Source: Actinomycetes bacterium (GTDB lineage: Bacteria; Actinomycetota; Actinomycetes; Propionibacteriales; Nocardioidaceae). Taken from it: a stretch of DNA of 23,074 nt. How positions within the stretch are numbered: the stretch's first letter is position 1; each line of letters begins with the position of its first letter. The notes beneath the pieces are model-generated. The model was not told the DNA's origin and searched no databases. It was given only the letters and a program-made list of their open reading frames with translations. Position numbers and translations under genes: made by a program. Where the stretch lies: assembly GCA_029779385.1 (NCBI GenBank), contig JAKPAQ010000516.1, positions 1 to 23,074 of the forward strand, given 5' to 3'. Below, one piece after another: positions 1-12,015 of the stretch.

Positions 1-1
1 A

Positions 2-187
2 ATCAACCAGGCCGGGGTTTCGGTAATCATGGTGGAACAGAACGCCCGGCGCTGCCTGCAAATCTGCGACCGCGGCTATGTCCTAGATCAGGGCACCACC
101 GCCTACAGCGGCACGGGCCGCGACCTAGCCAACGACCCGAAGGTCATCGAACTGTACTTGGGCACGCTCGGCCAAGAAGCGAGCTGA
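2..187 (+). CDS. livF: Branched-chain amino-acid ABC transporter ATP-binding protein LivF, C-terminal fragment
   Basis: Only the last 61 codons are in the window; the frame is open from base 2 and stops with TGA at 185-187. The peptide begins INQAGVSVIMVEQNARRCLQ and continues through CDRGYVLDQG and YLG. This is the typical end of LivF: the VEQN segment following the ABC switch region, then the 'drgyvl..G' strand. LivF is one of two cytoplasmic ATPases that power the LivHM permease for leucine, isoleucine, valine and related substrates. No ABC catalytic motif is inside the fragment, so the call rests on this C-terminal signature and on the substrate-binding protein gene next door. The gene points at that binding protein and ends at a strong shared terminator. 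A LivG-like paralogue is possible but fits the VEQN context less well. Confidence 0.85.
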   Translation: MNQAGVSVIMVEQNARRCLQICDRGYVLDQGTTAYSGTGRDLANDPKVIELYLGTLGQEAS

Positions 188-248
188 GTCAGCGCCAGTA
201 GCACACTTTGGCCGTTCGTAACCAAACTGAACTTCGACCAGAAAATGA

Positions 249-278
249 CTGCGGGCCCCGGTTTCCCGGGGCCCGCAG
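249..278. terminator. Strong bidirectional intrinsic terminator between convergent livF and the substrate-binding protein gene
   Basis: A perfect 13-bp GC-rich inverted repeat runs from 249-261 to 266-278 around a 4-nt TTTC loop. On the + strand it is followed by TTTCTT. On the - strand it is followed by a T-rich run from the AAAA at 242-245. It lies about 60 nt past the livF stop and about 20 nt past the stop of the convergent gene, so one hairpin can end both transcripts. Confidence 0.9.
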
Positions 279-300
279 TTTCTTCCTGAACTGGTTCAGC

Positions 301-1560
301 TCATTCGATCGTGCCGGGGATGAACTCGACCGGCTTGAACTTGCCGTCAGTGCCGTACAGGTTGATGCCGATGGACGCTGCCGTCGGGCTACCGGTTGCA
401 CCGAGTTCGATCGGACCGGAGACACCGTCATAGTCGATGTCCTTGCCGTCCTTCAACAGGGCCGCGCACTCCTTGAACGTCGTGCACTTCTCGCCACCCT
501 TGGTGACGTTGACGATCTCAGAAGCGACAGCCTCGCCCGAATCGTCACCGGCCGCGATTGCAGCTAGTGCCGAAACGACAACCGCGTCGTAGGACTCGCC
601 CGCGTAGGAGAAGTCGGTCAACTTAGGATCAACTTCGAGCAAACGCTTACGGAACTCTTCGGGGGCTTCGGCGCCAGGAATCGTACCCTTAACGCCCTTC
701 AGTTCAGCCTTGAACGATTCCGTGGAGTAGTCGGCGGTGTTGCCGTCAACGAAGTAGGTCGGCACGTCTTGCGGGCCAACGTTCTTGGCGACGAGTTGCG
801 GGATGATCTTCTTCGTCTCGTCGAACGCGATCAACACGATTGCGTCAGGCTTGGAGGCGGCAACCTCGTCGACCTGAGCATCGAAAGATGCGGCCTTTTC
901 ACCGTAGAAGGAAGTTACCGAAACCTTCGAGCCAGCGGCCTCTAGCCCCTTCTTGATTTCAGCGGCGAGCGTCTCGCCGTAGGAATCCTGGCGGGCCAAG
1001 AGTGCAACATTCGCACGTTCATCTTTAACTAGCAGGTTAGAGACAACTGCGCCCTGCAGGACGTCAGAAGGTGCGGTCCGGAAGTACAGGTCAGCTCCGT
1101 CATATGGCTTCTCGTCGAAGGCGGTCGAGGTGTTCGCCGGGGAGAACATGACAACGCCAGCGGACTGGATCTTGTCGATTACGGTCATCGAGACGCCCGA
1201 GGATGCCGCACCGACGATTACGTCCGAACCGGCCTTGATTAGTTTGTCGGTCTCAGCCGGAGCGATGCCCGAGTCGGCGTCGCCGGAGTCGCCCTTGACA
1301 TGCTTGACGTCCTTGCCGTTGACACCGCCGGCCTCGTTGATTTCCTTGACGGCCAAGTCAACGCCAGCGAACTCTGGCGGGCCGAGGAAGGCGAGGCTGC
1401 CGGTCTGTGGGAGCAAGGAGCCGATTACGAGCTCGCCGTTGCCCTTTGCAACGTCCTTGTCCTTGTCGTCACTGCTGTCACCGCCGCCGCAGGCAGCGAG
1501 GGTGAGCGCGCTTGCGCTGACAATTGCTGCTAGGCGGAGCGTCTTTGTGGTGCGCTTCAT
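301..1560 (-). CDS. Branched-chain amino-acid ABC transporter substrate-binding lipoprotein (LivK/LivJ family)
   Basis: This is a secreted, lipid-anchored periplasmic-binding-fold protein of 419 residues that would capture amino acids for the LivFGHM importer. The N-terminus has a basic MKRTTKTLR segment, a hydrophobic core and a lipobox LAAC with Cys24 as the lipidated residue, then a Gly/Ser/Asp linker. The mature part starts with LVIGSLLPQTGSLAFLGPPE and has the family pattern AVKEINEAGGVNGKDV, the hallmark of type I receptor-family binding proteins. The open frame extends one codon upstream to a TTG at 1563. I chose the ATG at 1558-1560 because GGAGG lies 4 nt before it but would almost touch the TTG. 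The gene follows pdtaR on the same strand after 151 nt and converges on livF. The ligand cannot be read from sequence: leucine-type amino acids are likeliest, but amides or urea are used by relatives. Confidence 0.9.
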   Translation of the reverse strand: MKRTTKTLRLAAIVSASALTLAACGGGDSSDDKDKDVAKGNGELVIGSLLPQTGSLAFLGPPEFAGVDLAVKEINEAGGVNGKDVKHVKGDSGDADSGIAPAETDKLIKAGSDVIVGAASSGVSMTVIDKIQSAGVVMFSPANTSTAFDEKPYDGADLYFRTAPSDVLQGAVVSNLLVKDERANVALLARQDSYGETLAAEIKKGLEAAGSKVSVTSFYGEKAASFDAQVDEVAASKPDAIVLIAFDETKKIIPQLVAKNVGPQDVPTYFVDGNTADYSTESFKAELKGVKGTIPGAEAPEEFRKRLLEVDPKLTDFSYAGESYDAVVVSALAAIAAGDDSGEAVASEIVNVTKGGEKCTTFKECAALLKDGKDIDYDGVSGPIELGATGSPTAASIGINLYGTDGKFKPVEFIPGTIE

Positions 1561-1711
1561 CAATCCTCCGGGTGTGTTGATCCGGGCACGAGACGGTTGT
1601 CCCGGCGCGATTGGAGTTGAATTTAGTCGCCAAATGTGTCAATTTCTCGCACGAGAGATGTTTGGAGTGTTTCGTAGCCAACTTGTAACCATCGTCACAT
1701 TGCTGGTCGAA
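1561..1711 (-). promoter_or_regulatory. Upstream region and structured leader of the substrate-binding protein gene
   Basis: This 151-nt gap between pdtaR and the binding-protein gene holds a TTGACA hexamer on the - strand (1637-1642), next to a short inverted repeat TCTCG-CA-CGAGA (1645-1656). I see no well-spaced -10: TAAATT (1620-1625) is only 11 nt away. Nearer the start, a CCGGG segment (- strand, 1601-1605) can pair with CCCGG at 1582-1586 or with a second CCCGG at 1568-1572, which directly abuts the GGAGG ribosome-binding site. A leader able to switch between these pairings is therefore possible. The pairings were worked out by eye and are a weak inference. Confidence 0.3.
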
Positions 1712-2320
1712 CTACTGCTTGAGGCCCGGGCCGTTCTCGATTACTGCTTCGGCGACTTGACGCATCGAAAGTCGAACGTCCATCGCCGTCTTTTGGATCC
1801 ACCTAAATGCATCAGGTTCGCTCAGTCCAAGTGCGTCTTGAAGGATCGACTTTGCCCGTTCCACGGACTTTCTAGTGGCCAACTGCTCTTCGAGGTCGCC
1901 CACCTCTGTTTCGAGTGCCTTGAGTTCGCCAAACCGACTAATCGCCATCTCAATTGCCGGCACCAAGTCAGAAGCGGTGAAAGGTTTGACCAAGTACGCC
2001 ATCGCACCCGCATCGCGGGCACGCTCAACGAATTCGCGCTGACTAAAGGCAGTGAGCATAACCACCGGGGCGATTCGCTCACCGGCAATTTGCACCGCCG
2101 CGGTGATCCCATCCATTACTGGCATCTGCACATCCATCATCACCAAATCCGGCATCAAGGCGCGGACAAGATCGACTGCGGCTTGGCCGTCGGCGGCTTC
2201 GCCAACGACGTCATAGCCCTGTTCTGCCAGCATTTCAGCCAGATCCATTCGGATCAGTGCTTCGTCCTCAGCAATAACGACGCGGGGATTGGGGGTCGAG
2301 GTTTGCGCGGGTTCAGTCAC
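1712..2320 (-). CDS. pdtaR: ANTAR-domain response regulator, PdtaR type
   Basis: This 202-residue protein is an RNA-binding two-component response regulator. Residues 13-130 form a receiver domain with the acidic pair Glu18-Asp19, phospho-acceptor Asp63 (in LVMMDVQMP), the LTAF switch threonine and the conserved lysine in YLVKPF. After a coiled-coil linker (about 135-150, GELKALETEVGDLEEQL) comes an ANTAR domain with the typical SVERAKSILQDALGLSEPDAFRWIQ and a following AMD element. Known ANTAR regulators bind paired RNA hairpins and prevent termination or alter translation. In mycobacteria PdtaR is phosphorylated by PdtaS, which is not in this window. The start is GTG at 2318-2320; there is no Shine-Dalgarno, but a -10 lies 6 nt upstream, so a leaderless mRNA is predicted. 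Domain architecture and length match the family. Confidence 0.93.
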   Translation of the reverse strand: MTEPAQTSTPNPRVVIAEDEALIRMDLAEMLAEQGYDVVGEAADGQAAVDLVRALMPDLVMMDVQMPVMDGITAAVQIAGERIAPVVMLTAFSQREFVERARDAGAMAYLVKPFTASDLVPAIEMAISRFGELKALETEVGDLEEQLATRKSVERAKSILQDALGLSEPDAFRWIQKTAMDVRLSMRQVAEAVIENGPGLKQ

Positions 2321-2330
2321 CCCGTAAGGT
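2303..2330 (+). promoter_or_regulatory. Candidate promoter of tRNA-Leu, overlapping the divergent pdtaR -10
   Basis: TTGCGC (2303-2308) and TAAGGT (2325-2330) are separated by 16 nt, and the -10 lies 18 nt before the mature tRNA. The -35 falls within the first codons of pdtaR. The -10 shares AGGT with the opposite-strand TAACCT, so the 8-bp block TAAGGTTA could serve both directions. Confidence 0.45.
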
Positions 2331-2332
2331 TA
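2327..2332 (-). promoter_or_regulatory. -10 element of a predicted leaderless promoter for pdtaR
   Basis: On the - strand TAACCT is followed by 6 nt (TACGGG) and then the GTG start, so transcription should begin at or next to the start codon. No convincing -35 is seen; the expected position overlaps the 5' end of the divergent tRNA gene. Confidence 0.6.
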
Positions 2333-2348
2333 TCGGGCAACGTGGTGC

Positions 2349-2431
2349 GCCGAGATGGCGGAATGGTAGACGCGATGGTCTCAAAAACCATTGTCCGAAA
2401 GGGCGTGCGGGTTCGAGTCCCGCTCTCGGCA
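2349..2431 (+). tRNA. tRNA-Leu, anticodon CAA
   Basis: This is a complete class II tRNA of 83 nt. The acceptor stem GCCGAGA pairs perfectly with TCTCGGC (2424-2430). The D arm is GCG...CGC. The anticodon stem ATGGT/ACCAT encloses the loop CTCAAAA with anticodon CAA at 2382-2384, reading UUG leucine codons. A long variable arm (GTCC-GAAA-GGGC), typical of tRNA-Leu, is followed by a T arm GCGGG-TTCGAGT-CCCGC. Discriminator A is at 2431, and the next bases CCG show that CCA is not fully encoded. Confidence 0.97.
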
Positions 2432-2492
2432 CCGATTGCTCAACAGTCACAGACACTCACCCTCAAGATGTAGTCAGCTGTTACAGCACTGG

Positions 2493-2498
2493 TATCGT
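2493..2498 (+). promoter_or_regulatory. Extended -10 element of a predicted leaderless promoter
   Basis: TGG-TATCGT is an extended -10 (TGn plus TAnnnT). It lies 7 nt before the ATG at 2506, with no Shine-Dalgarno in between. It supports both the start and the reality of the small gene downstream. Confidence 0.6.
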
Positions 2499-2505
2499 CT
2501 GCGTC

Positions 2506-2868
2506 ATGTTCAACTTTGAGTTACTTGGCCTAAACGGTCTCTTTTGGCAAACCATCTTGATCCTTGCCGTTGGATCGGTCCTGCTGGCTATTTCACTCAA
2601 GAACACGACTACGGGCCTCAAAGCAGTCGCAATCCTGCTCGCCCTGCTGGTGTTCGTGCCGATGACCAGATTCAACTGGTGGATTTCCTCAGGAGACCCT
2701 GAACTAAACCCCGACGCCGGCAGCAACATCACAAGCCAACTTCACTACCTGTCGCTGGCCGTGATTGTCGTACTAATGGCCGTTTTCCTACTGGCCGTTC
2801 GAGCGCTAGCAAAGCGCAAGGCCAAGACGATTCAGTTGACCTCGGGCGGCAGTTCGTCTGTTTCATAG
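2506..2868 (+). CDS. Small multi-pass membrane protein of unknown function
   Basis: I do not recognise this 120-residue protein. It has three hydrophobic segments at about residues 12-30 (FWQTILILAVGSVLLAI), 37-53 (GLKAVAILLALLVFVPM) and 82-103 (LSLAVIVVLMAVFLLAVRAL), then a basic KRKAK stretch and a polar tail. The loop before the third segment contains the polar WWISSGDPELNPDAGSN. The composition is that of a genuine membrane protein rather than an antisense shadow. The ATG has an extended -10 7 nt upstream, as predicted for a leaderless gene, and the gene lies just after the tRNA. Its last 37 bp overlap the 3' end of the convergent pyruvate kinase gene, including both stop codons. No function can be assigned. 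Confidence 0.72.
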   Translation: MFNFELLGLNGLFWQTILILAVGSVLLAISLKNTTTGLKAVAILLALLVFVPMTRFNWWISSGDPELNPDAGSNITSQLHYLSLAVIVVLMAVFLLAVRALAKRKAKTIQLTSGGSSSVS

Positions 2869-4298
2869 GCCGCCACGACCCGATTGATCGCATCGCCCAT
2901 CTTGTGAATGCGGATCGCATTCGTCGAACCCGGGATTCCCGGAGGGGCCCCGGCGACGATAACCACGCGGCAACCCTGATCGCAGCGTTGCTGACCTAGC
3001 AACTCACGATCGACCTGCAAAGCGATCTGGTCAGTGTGGCTGATTTGGGGAGTCAAGAAAGTCTCCACTCCCCACGTCAGTGCCAGCTGGTTTCGAACTA
3101 GCACCTGGGGCGTGAACGCAAGCACCGGGATCGACGAGCGATACCGGGCCATTCGCCGGGCCGAATCACCCGTGGTGGTAAAGGCAATCATCAGTTCGGC
3201 TTGAACCGCTTCGGCGACCTGTGAGGCTGCGCGGCAGACGATGCCGGTAGTCGTCTTGGGCTCCCACGTGAAGGCTGCCATCCTCGGCAGACCGTGGTCC
3301 TCAGTCGACTCGACGATTCGCGCCATGATCCGCACCGTCTGAATCGGGAACTGACCGATGCTCGTCTCGCCGGAGAGCATTACCGCGTCGGCGCCATCGA
3401 GCACCGCGTTTGCGACGTCACTGGCTTCAGCGCGAGTCGGCCGAGGCGCCGAAATCATCGAATCCAACATTTGCGTCGCGACGATTACCGGCTTGGCATT
3501 GCGCCGCGCCTTCTCGATGATCAACTTCTGGACGATAGGCACATCTTCGAGCGGCAGTTCCACACCCAAGTCGCCGCGCGCAACCATGAAGCCGTCGAAA
3601 GCGTCGATGATCTCGTCGAGGTTGGTGATCGCCTCAGGCTTTTCGAGTTTGGCGATGATGGGGCGCTCGACGCCCTCCTCAGCCATGATCTGGCGAACGT
3701 CATCAGCGTCGGCGGCCGAACGTACGAATGAAAGCGCGATGAAGTCCACATCTGCACGCAACGCCCAGCGAAGGTCCGCAATGTCCTTCTCGCTGAGCGC
3801 AGGGACGCTGACGTTCACGCCAGGCAAGTTGATGCCCTTGTTGTTGCTGACCTCGCCAGGCACCTCGACGGTAGTGACCACGTCAGTCTCGGTCACCTTG
3901 ACTGCGCGCAGCCGAACTTTGCCATCGTCAATCAAGATCTCGTCGCCAACCTGAACGTCACCGGGCAGTCCGTCATAGGTTGTCGAGCACAGGTCAGCAG
4001 TCCCGACGACGTCGCGAGTCGTGATCGTGAACTTGTGACCGAAGTTCAACTCGTGTGGCCCATCAGCGAATCGGCCAAGCCGAATCTTCGGCCCCTGCAA
4101 GTCAGCCAAGACCGCGATCGCTTTTCCGGTGGCTTCGGCGGCTTGGCGAACTCGCTGGAGTCGACGCAACTGCTCAGACTGTTCGCCATGGCTCATGTTG
4201 AGCCTGGCAACGTCCATGCCAGCTATCGCCAGTTCGAGGATTTTTTCCGAAGTGTCAGTTGCCGGACCGAGGGTACAAACTATCTTGGCTCTACGCAC
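2832..4298 (-). CDS. pyk: Pyruvate kinase
   Basis: This 488-residue cytoplasmic glycolytic enzyme transfers phosphate from phosphoenolpyruvate to ADP, giving ATP and pyruvate. The N-terminus AKIVCTLGPA and the nucleotide/PEP-binding RLNMSHG (residues 32-38, with Arg32, Asn34 and Ser36) are present. The B-domain lid occupies roughly 70-170. The catalytic IIAKLEKPEAI carries Lys217 and Glu219, followed by the metal-binding ARGDLGVEL at 240-248. MLSGETSIG lies in the A domain, and the C-terminal regulatory domain is complete. Length is usual for the family. The GTG start (4296-4298) gives the standard MRRAKIVCTLGP N-terminus; it has no Shine-Dalgarno but has TAGGCT 6 nt upstream. The gene lies 60 nt after gltD on the same strand, probably with its own promoter, and its end overlaps the convergent small membrane gene. 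Confidence 0.97.
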   Translation of the reverse strand: MRRAKIVCTLGPATDTSEKILELAIAGMDVARLNMSHGEQSEQLRRLQRVRQAAEATGKAIAVLADLQGPKIRLGRFADGPHELNFGHKFTITTRDVVGTADLCSTTYDGLPGDVQVGDEILIDDGKVRLRAVKVTETDVVTTVEVPGEVSNNKGINLPGVNVSVPALSEKDIADLRWALRADVDFIALSFVRSAADADDVRQIMAEEGVERPIIAKLEKPEAITNLDEIIDAFDGFMVARGDLGVELPLEDVPIVQKLIIEKARRNAKPVIVATQMLDSMISAPRPTRAEASDVANAVLDGADAVMLSGETSIGQFPIQTVRIMARIVESTEDHGLPRMAAFTWEPKTTTGIVCRAASQVAEAVQAELMIAFTTTGDSARRMARYRSSIPVLAFTPQVLVRNQLALTWGVETFLTPQISHTDQIALQVDRELLGQQRCDQGCRVVIVAGAPPGIPGSTNAIRIHKMGDAINRVVAAYETDELPPEVN

Positions 4299-4304
4299 AC
4301 GTCC

Positions 4305-4310
4305 AGCCTA
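4305..4310 (-). promoter_or_regulatory. -10 element of a predicted leaderless promoter for pyk
   Basis: On the - strand TAGGCT, 6 nt (GGACGT), then the GTG start. No Shine-Dalgarno fits. The -35 region is not recognisable. Confidence 0.6.
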
Positions 4311-4358
4311 GTGGTCGAAGTTTGCTACCCGCGAGTCATGCAACCGAAGTCACACCAT

Positions 4359-5817
4359 TCACACGGTCAGCGGGCGAACATCGGGGCCAATCGGGCGAGG
4401 CAAGGTAGTTGACCCGGTCAGCCAAGCATCGACGCTCGCGGCAGCCGCTCGGCCCTCCGCGATAGCCCAAACGATCAGCGACTGGCCACGACCTGCGTCA
4501 CCGGCAACGAACACACCGTCGACGTTTGTCATGTAGTTCTGGTCGCGCGAAATGTTCCCGCGACCGTCGACCGCCACCTCGAGTTGTTCAACCAAACCGC
4601 TCGTCTGCGGCCCGGTGAACCCCATCGCGAACAGCACCAGTTGCGCGTCGATCACCTTTTCGGAGTTTGGCACCTCTTCGAACTTGCCGTCTTTGAGTTC
4701 CACTTCAACTAGGCGCAGGCCGACAACGTTTCCGGACTCATCGCCTACGAATTCCTTGGTCGAGACCGAGTAGACGCGTTCGCCGCCCTCCTCGTGCGCC
4801 GAAGCGACCCGATAGATCATCGGATAAGTCGGCCACGGGTTGGCTTCGGGGCGATCTTCACCTGGTTGCGGCATGATCTCAAGGCTTGTCACCGAACGAG
4901 CACCTTGACGAATCGACGTGCCAAGGCAGTCCGCGCCGGTGTCGCCGCCGCCAATAATGACGACATCTTTGCCGGTGGCCAAGATCTGGTTCTCGACCGT
5001 CTCCCCCACCGCTACTCGGTTCGCCTGCGGCAGGAAGTCCATCGCCTGATGGATGCCCGCCAGTTCACGACCCGGCGCGGGCAGATCACGCCGGATTGTC
5101 GACCCGATCGCCAAGACGACCGCGTCGTAACGCTCACGCAGTTCCTTGCCGGTGAACTTCTCACCGATCTCGACGCCGGTCCTAAAGACCGTGCCTTCAC
5201 GCTGCATCTGACTAATCCGGCGATCAACATGAACCTTTTCCATCTTGAACTCGGGGATTCCGTAGCGAAGCAGACCGCCGGCCTTGTCATCTCGTTCATA
5301 GACCGCAACCGTGTGGCCGGTGCGAGTCAACTGCTGCGCAACGGCCAAACCGGCCGGGCCAGAGCCGATGACCGCAACGGTCTTGCCGGTCAGCCAGTCA
5401 GGAGTCTGCGGCTTAACGTTGTGGCGCTCCCAAGCCTTCTCAATGATGGACACTTCGACGTTCTTAATGGTCACCGCATCGCGGTTGATGCCGACCACAC
5501 AAGCGGTTTCACACGGTGCCGGACAGAGCCGACCAGTGAACTCGGGGAAGTTGTTCGTCGCGTGCAAGCGATCGATGGCTTCGTCCCAGTCGTCGCGCCA
5601 AACCAGATCGTTCCACTCGGGGATCAGGTTGCCCAGCGGGCAGCCCTGGTGGCAGAACGGAATACCGCAATCCATGCAGCGTCCCGCCTGCTCCGAAATA
5701 ATCGGCAACAAAGCTTTGCCTGCTCCGCCTGGATAAACCTCATTCCAGTCGTTAACTCGTTCCGACACCGGGCGCCTAGGGGCAACTTGGCGTGGTGTGG
5801 TCATAAAACCGCGGGGA

Positions 5818-5825
<8 letters not shown>
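4359..5825 (-). CDS. gltD: Glutamate synthase (NADPH) small subunit
   Basis: This 488-residue protein is the beta subunit of GOGAT. It oxidises NADPH and passes electrons through FAD and iron-sulfur clusters to the GltB subunit, which makes glutamate from glutamine and 2-oxoglutarate. The N-terminal MADPRGF is family-typical. Two cysteine groups for 4Fe-4S clusters are present: Cys50, 53, 58, 62 ([13 protein letters not shown]) and Cys101, 105, 109 (CPAPCETAC). An FAD-binding GSGPAG lies at 154-159 and the NADPH-binding [14 protein letters not shown] near residue 290. The C-terminal [18 protein letters not shown] is also conserved. The GTG start at 5823-5825 overlaps the end of gltB by 8 nt, indicating translational coupling and fixed stoichiometry. 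Confidence 0.97.
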
Positions 5826-10356
<4,531 letters not shown>

Positions 10357-10427
10357 ACCTGAACCTGTCGTCGATACCTTCGGGGAAACTGGGCGAGGAC
10401 GACATTGGCCTCAGCAGCGGCTCCCAG

Positions 10428-10443
10428 ATTACAACAGGATTAC
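10428..10443. repeat. 11-bp-spaced direct repeat upstream of gltBD (possible regulator site)
   Basis: On the - strand GTAAT-N6-GTAAT occurs 72-87 nt before the gltB start. Two half-sites one helical turn apart are what OmpR-family regulators, including the actinobacterial nitrogen regulator GlnR, recognise. The half-sites only partly match the GlnR consensus (GTnAC-N6-GAAAC). The downstream GTAAT overlaps TAATCT (- strand, 10426-10431), a possible -10 with about a 60-nt leader. A short dyad GGATT-N6-AATCC (10437-10452) overlaps the site. Confidence 0.3.
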
Positions 10444-10475
10444 GTCAAATCCGAAGTCAGGCCACCCTTTTGAAC

Positions 10476-11960
10476 TCACTCGACGGCGCAGGCCGGCGCC
10501 GACGGTAGCGGCTCAGGCACGCCTAGCGTCGGCATACCCAACCCCACCTGCCCCGGGCTGACGCTGGTTTTGCCCTGCCTTGCCTCCCAGGCGTCACCCG
10601 CTCGAGTGCGTCGAACCGCGCTCGGTTCGCCGTCAGCGATCAGGTGGTAAGGCGCCGCGGCCGTAACCGTAGTGACGACTAGGTCCCCTGGTCGGATGTC
10701 GAGGCCGGCTGCCTCGAAATGCACGAGTCGGTTGTCTCGCGCGCGTCCACTGAGCCGGTTGCGTTCGGCATCCTTGCGCCCACCTGACTTGACGTGATCT
10801 GAAACGAGCAACTCAACTTCGGTACCGATGAGCGCACGGTTCTGTTCCCAAGCGATCTCGTCGACAAGTTCGGCGAGCCGTTCGTAGCGTTCTTGCACTA
10901 CTTCCTTGGGCAGTTGATCTGCGAACTCGGCCGCGGGCGTGCCCGGCCGCTTGGAGTACTGGAAGGTAAAAGCACTGGTGAATCGCGATTTGCGCACCAC
11001 TTCGAGGGTTTCTTGGAAGTCAGCCTCAGTTTCGCCGGGGAAACCAACAATGATGTCGGTGGTGATCGCCGCCTCAGGCATAGCTGCGCGAACGCGGTCG
11101 ATGATCCCGAGGAACCTTTCACTGCGGTAGGAGCGGCGCATCGATTTGAGGATTCGGTCAGAGCCCGATTGCAGTGGCATATGCAGCTGTGGCATCACGT
11201 TCGCGGTTTCAGCCATCGCTTCGATCACGTCGTCGGCAAACGCCGCCGGATGCGGCGAGGTAAACCGGACTCGTTCGAGTCCTTCGATCTGACCGCAGGC
11301 GCGCAGCAACTTGGCGAAGGCTTGCTTGTCGCCGAATTCGGCACCGTAACTGTTGACGTTTTGACCAAGGAGCGTCACCTCGACTACCCCGTCGGCAACT
11401 AGCGCCTCAATCTCGGCCAGGATCTCACCGGGCCGGCGGTCACGTTCCTTGCCTCGCAGCGCCGGCACGATGCAGAACGTGCAGGTGTTGTTGCAGCCGA
11501 CGCTGATCGAAACCCAAGCGGCGAAAACTGAGTCGCGTTTGGTCGGCAAAGTCGAAGGGAACACTTCGAGCGCATCGAGAATTTCGACTTGGGACTCTTT
11601 CTCAATCCGGGCTCGCTCCAGCAGGATCGGCAAGGAACCGATGTTGTGGGTACCAAAAACCACGTCGACCCACGGTGCCCGTTCGGTGATCGTGTACTTG
11701 TCCTTTTGCGCCAGACAGCCACCCACCGCTACCTGCATTTTCGGGTTCTTGGCTTTGACGCTAGCGATATAGCCGAGGTTTCCGTAAAGCTTGTTGTCGG
11801 CGTTCTCGCGCACCGCACAGGTGTTGAACACCACCAGATCAGCGGTGGCATCCTTGGCAACTGGCTGATAGCCGGCGGTCTCAAGCAAGCCAGCAAGCCG
11901 TTCGCTGTCGTGAACGTTCATCTGGCAGCCGTAGGTCTTAACTTCGTAGGTCTTTGTCAT
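10476..11960 (-). CDS. miaB: tRNA-2-methylthio-N6-dimethylallyladenosine synthase MiaB
   Basis: This 494-residue radical-SAM methylthiotransferase adds a methylthio group to i6A37 of tRNAs reading codons that start with U. The N-terminal UPF0004 domain has three auxiliary-cluster cysteines: Cys12 (YGCQMN), Cys48 (NTCAVRE) and Cys82 (GGCLAQK). The radical-SAM motif CNNTCTFC gives Cys156, 160 and 163. [21 protein letters not shown] and the C-terminal TRAM-like domain follow. About 50 extra residues after the TRAM domain are low-complexity and unrecognised. The ATG at 11958-11960 gives the standard [11 protein letters not shown] start. No strong Shine-Dalgarno is seen; TACCAT lies 9 nt upstream and might be a -10 giving a very short leader. 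The usual prenylation partner miaA is not in the window. Confidence 0.96.
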   Translation of the reverse strand: MTKTYEVKTYGCQMNVHDSERLAGLLETAGYQPVAKDATADLVVFNTCAVRENADNKLYGNLGYIASVKAKNPKMQVAVGGCLAQKDKYTITERAPWVDVVFGTHNIGSLPILLERARIEKESQVEILDALEVFPSTLPTKRDSVFAAWVSISVGCNNTCTFCIVPALRGKERDRRPGEILAEIEALVADGVVEVTLLGQNVNSYGAEFGDKQAFAKLLRACGQIEGLERVRFTSPHPAAFADDVIEAMAETANVMPQLHMPLQSGSDRILKSMRRSYRSERFLGIIDRVRAAMPEAAITTDIIVGFPGETEADFQETLEVVRKSRFTSAFTFQYSKRPGTPAAEFADQLPKEVVQERYERLAELVDEIAWEQNRALIGTEVELLVSDHVKSGGRKDAERNRLSGRARDNRLVHFEAAGLDIRPGDLVVTTVTAAAPYHLIADGEPSAVRRTRAGDAWEARQGKTSVSPGQVGLGMPTLGVPEPLPSAPACAVE

Positions 11961-11999
11961 GACCTGTCAATGGTACGAGGACCGGTTCGAAACGACGAA

Positions 12000-12013
12000 A
12001 ACAGCGGGCTGTT
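12000..12013 (-). terminator. Weak hairpin terminator after the DUF4442 gene
   Basis: On the - strand AACAG-CCCG-CTGTT lies just past the DUF4442 stop (12016-12018) and is followed by TTCGTCGTTT. The short stem and interrupted T-run make it a weak terminator or attenuator between this gene and miaB. Confidence 0.4.
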
Positions 12014-12015
12014 AC

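Noticed and set aside
1561..1563. TTG start one codon upstream for the substrate-binding protein
   Set aside because: It sits almost against the GGAGG ribosome-binding site; the adjacent ATG has the workable spacing.
1130..2473. 447-codon + strand open frame antisense to the binding-protein gene and pdtaR
   Set aside because: It runs through the tRNA gene and two well-supported genes on the other strand. Its translation is low-complexity Ser/Pro/Leu early and has no domain; it is a codon-bias shadow.
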